Of a stretch of 64,000 nt of DNA, positions 59,516-64,000 are shown piece by piece. Position numbers and translations under genes: made by a program. The notes under the pieces are model-generated. The model had not been told where the DNA came from and made no database searches. It was given only the letters and a program-made list of their open reading frames with translations. Every line of letters begins with the position of its first letter. Positions within the stretch are counted from its first letter, which is position 1. Origin of the DNA: Annona cherimola (lineage: Eukaryota > Streptophyta > Magnoliopsida > Magnoliales > Annonaceae); NCBI GenBank assembly GCA_030490835.1, contig CM059971.1:4100545-4164544 (forward strand), given 5' to 3'.

Positions 59516-60345
59516 TTTAATAAGTATTTATATATATCACAACAAGTTATATTACATTTACACACATTCATAATGTTACATGGTGGAGAGAATTTTTTTT
59601 AATAACCCGTTTGGTTTTTATATGCAAAATATTCGAGCCTAATAGGTAATCTTAGCAAAACAGCTAAAAAAGTACAAAACGCGTACACTTATTATGGACA
59701 TCAATGACAGCCAAATAGGCCAAACGATGTCAAACCCAAGGGTCTATCTGGCCTAATGGTACAATTAACTCAAAGCCGTGCATTGGCCAGAAAGCTCTAA
59801 ATAGGAGCTTCTTGTTAAGGAGCTTTTTATAGCTTTTACCCAAAAATTTTGTGTAAAAATTATAAGTCCAGCCAAATAGCCTGTGAAAAGCTGACCAAAT
59901 CCATGGTGCTTTATGTAAGCAAGCAAACACCAGGTGAAACATGCAAGGCAAAACTAGCCTCTTGGCTAAAATTGTTCCAATTCTACGAGTAGAGATAAGT
60001 TTTGGGCAACGACATTTGTCACTAGAAATAGAAACACACCAACGAATTTGGATAAAAGAAGCAAGACTTGCCCTGTAAATGCCTCTCTTATCTGTACTAG
60101 TAATCAATGCCCAATGTCGATTTTTCCTTTTGGGTTACTTGTACTTAATTTCCTTTCTTTCTCATTAATCTTTCTCCATCTTAATTTGTGCACCTAAGCT
60201 TAGCTAGCATAATCTGATAGCCAATATGAGTTTGGTGCTTGTTCTTCGTGTCCTAAACTTGTTTTTTCTTTCATTTTCAACAGTTCTTGTGCTATTCTTC
60301 TTTTCCCCTCTTTTTCTAAGACACATTTTCAAGGTGCAATACTCA

Positions 60346-60712
60346 AAACCAATATCGAAGAAGCTGCCACTAGGGAAGTTAGGGTAGTGCCCTTTCCTAG
60401 GCAACACCCTTTCGTTCCTAACTCCCCGTACATCTACCACTCTTCGTGGCTTTCTTCAGTCCAACATCCAAAGGTAGGCAACCAAACCACTCTTATTCTT
60501 GAATTTATGAATAAATATTTTTATTCCTTTTTTATGAAGAATATTTTTATTCCTTAATTAGAAAAATAGTTTCACTTGAGATTACAAAATTATCATTTTA
60601 CATGTGCAAGAGGGTATGTGAGATGGTTGAAAAATTTTTAATTTCAAAATTTTATTTAAAATACATGCAAGAATTTAAAAAGTTAAAGTTTTAGTGTATG
60701 TATATATATATA
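60346..60712. other. Unique sequence at the end of the triplication
   Basis: A GC-richer patch (60355-60445, with CCACTAGGGAAGTTAGGG) and then AT-rich DNA. No protein recognised. Confidence 0.45.
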
Positions 60713-61068
60713 GGGAAATAATCCAGTGCATGCGACTGCACCGTGCAGTCCATGCACTGTGGGCCCCACTTGATCATAAATAGAAAATCCACCCCACCCA
60801 TTATATTTAGAATTGTTCACTTTATTATCATACCAATTTTCATCCAAATCCAACATGTGTGTAGTCCCCATCTTAAAATGGTGCAAAATCAACGTAATAA
60901 AATAGTTTAATGTAAATATCAAGTTTAAAGTGATTTTTTCAACATCTAAACCGTCTAAAGTATGATTTGTATATGAATAAATGAGTGTATAAAGTTTTAT
61001 TACAATCTAATATGGTGAGGTCCATTTTACAGCGGACTGCACCGTAAAACTGCACAGGATAGGATCCC
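60713..61068. mobile_element. TIR element (GGTGCAGTCC family), complete
   Basis: 356 bp between GGGAAATAATCCAGTGCATG (continuing to GCACCGTGCAGTCC) and inverse GGGATCCTATCCTGTGCAGT (continuing to ACGGTGCAGTCC). It sits in a TATATATA run, so the duplication cannot be measured. Contains CAACATCTAAACCGTCTAAAG, also seen in the 55.35-kb relic. No coding region. Confidence 0.78.
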
Positions 61069-61499
61069 ATATGTATATATATGAACTAAATACATGTTCG
61101 TCTGCATAAAAATTAAAAAAATGGAATTTGAAAATATAAAATACAGTTGGTCGACTAATGGAATCTAAAAATATAAAAATACATTACGGTGTTAAGTAGC
61201 AACCAGACATATAGGACCATCCCTTCCTTACCTCTTTATCACTTCATTTGATGAATTATATATATATATATATTTATATAATTTTCTAATTCATTAAGGA
61301 TTTGTTCAGAAGAATTAAAAAAATTAGATTGACATGAAAAATGGTATGAGAACGTAACGATGGAAAAAGGTTTATAATGAATACAAAAATTTTTATTAGA
61401 AATTGAAAAAAACTGTCTTGGAAATTAAAATTCTTTCTTAAGAATGAAGATATGCATACCTTTTAATTTTCTAATTTATTAAAGATATATCACTTCTAT
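61069..61499. other. Intergenic stretch, no gene recognised
   Basis: AT-rich with a TA run at 61257-61274. Confidence 0.5.
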
Positions 61500-62981
61500 A
61501 TGGATCTAATTGTTATTGCTGAATACATGCATATGATTGAAGATATGGGAAGATTTTTCAATCCCATCTTTTCGGGCACGCCAACAATAGTCTCAACTCT
61601 CAAGCGACGTAGATTTCAACTTATTCATTCTCCACAACTCACCCTCTTTGCCACCATCAAAGCTCACAACAACTGCTTCGTCTCTGATATTGAAAATAGT
61701 GCAATTAGGATCATGAGCAGCTGGACAGGCAACAAAACTCTCATTTTTTGCAACGAAACACGCATATTGATACATCTTCTCACTTGACCAACTTCTATTG
61801 GAATAGGGGTTAATTGAAATATGAGTAGAAATTACATTTGTACTTATATGCATAGATGATAATATAACCACACAGTGTCAACCATTTTCACTACAAAATT
61901 TTATGTATCTATAGCTATCTTTTTGCTGCCAAATATCAAAAGCAGTTTAGTACTATATTAGTTCAACTAAAGATATATTATTATATAGCCAAATTTTCAT
62001 AGTACATTAAATATTATTTTTATTTAAAAATTAGTCACACTTAACCATATGTTACCATTCAAAAGTGAAGAAGTATTTATATCTAAATAATAAATTTCGC
62101 CAAAATAACCTCACATTTTCAGCTATTTTTAAAAGGTAATGATCAAATACAGTGGTCCCGCAAGAATCTTTTCATGCAAAATTTTTTATTCTATGATTTT
62201 TGAATTCTAAACGATTTAATAATTAATAAAATGATATGGGAAAAGCAGATGTGTGTATATCTGGAGTCTTCATGCTTATTGTAAGTACTGAATTATTACT
62301 CTTTTACAAATGTGTGGTTATATGAATTAACAAGGGTAAATTTTGTGATCGTATTTGGAATTGTATATGTTTATGACAAGCATTAATTAAAATTTTATGT
62401 ATCACAGTTTACGTCCGGTGTGATAGTGAAACAGATTCTGAGTTTGGGCCCAGAAGATGATGAGACAGCTCAAATCCTTCATAGCTTTACTACTTTCAAG
62501 GATTAGTTTCATTCCTTATTAATATCCGTGGGATACCTTATGCCAAGGCAATTCATGTAAGTGCCAAAAACCTTTTATCATGTCTTTTATTTAATTTTTC
62601 ATGTATATATAGGTGGACAAATTTCTATATCTGTATTATAGTATTTGAAGTGATATTTTTCAATTTTCAACAATTTTAAATGTGTTGTACAGATGCAAAA
62701 GCTAGCTTCTAATTAGATGGTTGCCTGACATAAGTCCCTCGTTTAACAGGCAAGACAACAGATAAAGGCGATTACAAACACAATATTACAACAGAAGAGA
62801 GAAAAGAAAATATGCAAGGACGAGAGAAGGATGAATTTCGCTAACCAAAAAGGATATGTTGAAAGAAGAAATACCTAGCTTGGTTCTCGATCTACTACTG
62901 GGAGGATATGAAACAACAGCTATGCTCTCCGTCGTTGCCAAATTCCTTTGTAATTGCCCCAGGGCATTGAGAGAATTACAG
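61500..62981 (+). pseudogene. CYP724-like cytochrome P450 pseudogene (right copy)
   Basis: Three exon relics in order. 61590-61775 reads FQLIHSPQLTLFATIKAHNN, then DIENSAIRIMSSWTGNKTLI and FCNETRI, the region after the C-helix. 62418-62555 is the exon shared with the left copy (VIVKQILS, AQILHSFTT), with a 4-base loss after TTTACTACTTTC that brings a TAG into frame; its donor ATTCATGTAAGT is good. 62856-62981 is the I-helix exon: EIPSLVLDLLLGGYETTAML and then FLCNCPRALRELQ, followed by an intact GTAAG donor. The oxygen-binding motif is GGYETT, normal for the family. No K-helix, PERF or heme-cysteine exon follows up to 64000; they may lie beyond the window. CYP724 enzymes act on brassinosteroid precursors at the ER. 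The frameshift argues for a pseudogene. Confidence 0.8.
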
Positions 62982-62986
62982 GTAAG

Positions 62987-64000
62987 ATTACCATGCCTAA
63001 TTTGCTAAGATATATATGATGGTTAGTTTAATAATCTATCATGTTTAGCTACATGAGAAAAGGCCTATATGTATTTTTTTGTGAAAAGAAAAGAAAAGTC
63101 TCATATGTTTTTAAATGTATCAATATTTTATATGATATTTATTCAGATAAAATTATCATTTAGATAAGAATGTAACTAAGATAGAATAATCGTGGGTTGA
63201 CCCATTAAGCACCATAAAATGGGTAAGGTAGGTTTATATCTTCTTACCTGTAGAACAGGGTATGTTCTAAGTAAAAAAAGATCTGGTTCAATTAGGATAG
63301 AGTAAAGGTTCGGAAACCATGAACCAACCTAAATTGCTAATATATATTTATCATGTCTTTTACTAAATATTTGTATATTTAAACATATAAAAACTTGATT
63401 AATTTATCTATTTTTTAGAATATTTAATAAATATATTCTGATATTGTACTATTAAAATATTGATTACATGTTGTTAAGTAAGATTTGTAATAGAATTATA
63501 TTTTTCAAATACAATATGAAGACCATTTCAAAAAATTAAAATTGGTAGTGATTTGACCTTAAGAAAATAGAGTAGAATAATTCTGAATTAACCCGACTTA
63601 AAAAAAGGTGAGATAAGAGTTTCTGAAAAAGTAACGATAGAATTGAGCAAGACTTACCTAACCTAAGTTGCACACCTAGGTATATATTAGAGAAATAATT
63701 GTGAAATCGAAATTTAAATCAAACTATTTTAACAAGTTAATTTTATACCATTTTCAAATAAGGCCAATACACATTACATATCCGATTTGGATGAAAAGTA
63801 GAATGCCTTAAAATAAATAATTTTAAGTAATTTCAAATACAATATTAAGATAGATACTAATTTCATGATTGAACGAGCCACTTTTGCAGTAGATTGCATC
63901 ATAATTGTAGTGTGATATGACTTTATTGGAACATTTCTTATATATAAATAGAAAGTCTAATTTCATGTAATTGTATTCATTTTTATCGCCTTGTTGAATA
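62987..64000. other. AT-rich stretch after the P450 I-helix exon
   Basis: Could be intron of the P450 relic. About 63180-63690 has GGGTTGACCCATTAAG and AACCCGACTTAAAAAAAGGT words with ends like AAGTTGCACACCTAGG, so an old hAT-like element may be present. No coding exon recognised. Confidence 0.45.

Larger units (their letters stand above)
56160..60345. repeat. Segmental triplication, copy 3 (shortened)
   Basis: Starts like copy 2 but has lost about 3.1 kb: the sequence jumps at about 56622 from the CTTTAATGATACAAGATTCT block to the GATGCAATATTAGTCAA block (46.47 to 49.55 kb in copy 2 terms). It then runs colinear to TTTTCAAGGTGCAATACTCA at 60345, where homology ends. Confidence 0.87.

Overview
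This is a window of plant nuclear DNA, probably from an angiosperm. It is AT-rich, full of small transposons, and carries plant-type gene remnants with introns: cytosolic fructose-bisphosphate aldolase, a CYP724-like P450, cytosolic ribosomal protein S14 and a BPG2-type chloroplast GTPase. The species cannot be told from the sequence. Almost every gene here is a fragment or pseudogene. The only protein-coding gene that looks intact is an LTO1 (Yae1/ORAOV1-type) gene at 24085-24534.

1-5.1 kb holds a CYP724-like P450 exon relic (about 0.74-1.64 kb), a textbook TRIM retroelement with 180-bp LTRs and a perfect 5-bp target duplication (1876-2311), and two minisatellites. 5.1-10.0 kb is one arm of an inverted duplication and contains an aldolase pseudogene on the minus strand. 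10-20 kb contains a GC-rich island, a hAT-type element with a perfect 8-bp duplication, an RPS14 pseudogene that kept its last intron, a LINE 3' end next to a BPG2 last-exon fragment, and a Mutator-type MITE with a 9-bp duplication.

20.1-31.3 kb is an aldolase cluster. Unit A (20.1-24.05 kb) keeps the 5' region, exon 1 and a long intron 1, but right after the intron acceptor the aldolase reading frame is replaced by LTO1. Unit B (24.69-29.5 kb) is a nearly full aldolase pseudogene. Its 3' part is the second arm of the inverted repeat with the minus-strand unit C at 7.8-10.0 kb. B and C share one frameshift, so the gene was dead before the inverted copy arose. Spliced A transcripts would start with aldolase exon 1, read a 19-codon upstream frame and then reach the LTO1 start.

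31.3-33.7 kb is transposon debris including a 139-bp near-perfect hairpin. 33.7-60.35 kb is a direct segmental triplication with units of about 12.3, 10.1 and 4.2 kb. It is made of SINE-like, Mutator-type and fold-back elements and has no convincing gene. A decayed copia fragment with one LTR sits only in copy 1. 60.7-63.0 kb has a TIR element and a second CYP724-like pseudogene, in the same orientation as and paralogous to the one at the left edge. No CRISPR, operon or other bacterial feature is present, and no intact autonomous transposon was found. No clearly new biological system is visible; the best candidates for follow-up are the aldolase-LTO1 chimera and the aldolase inverted repeat.
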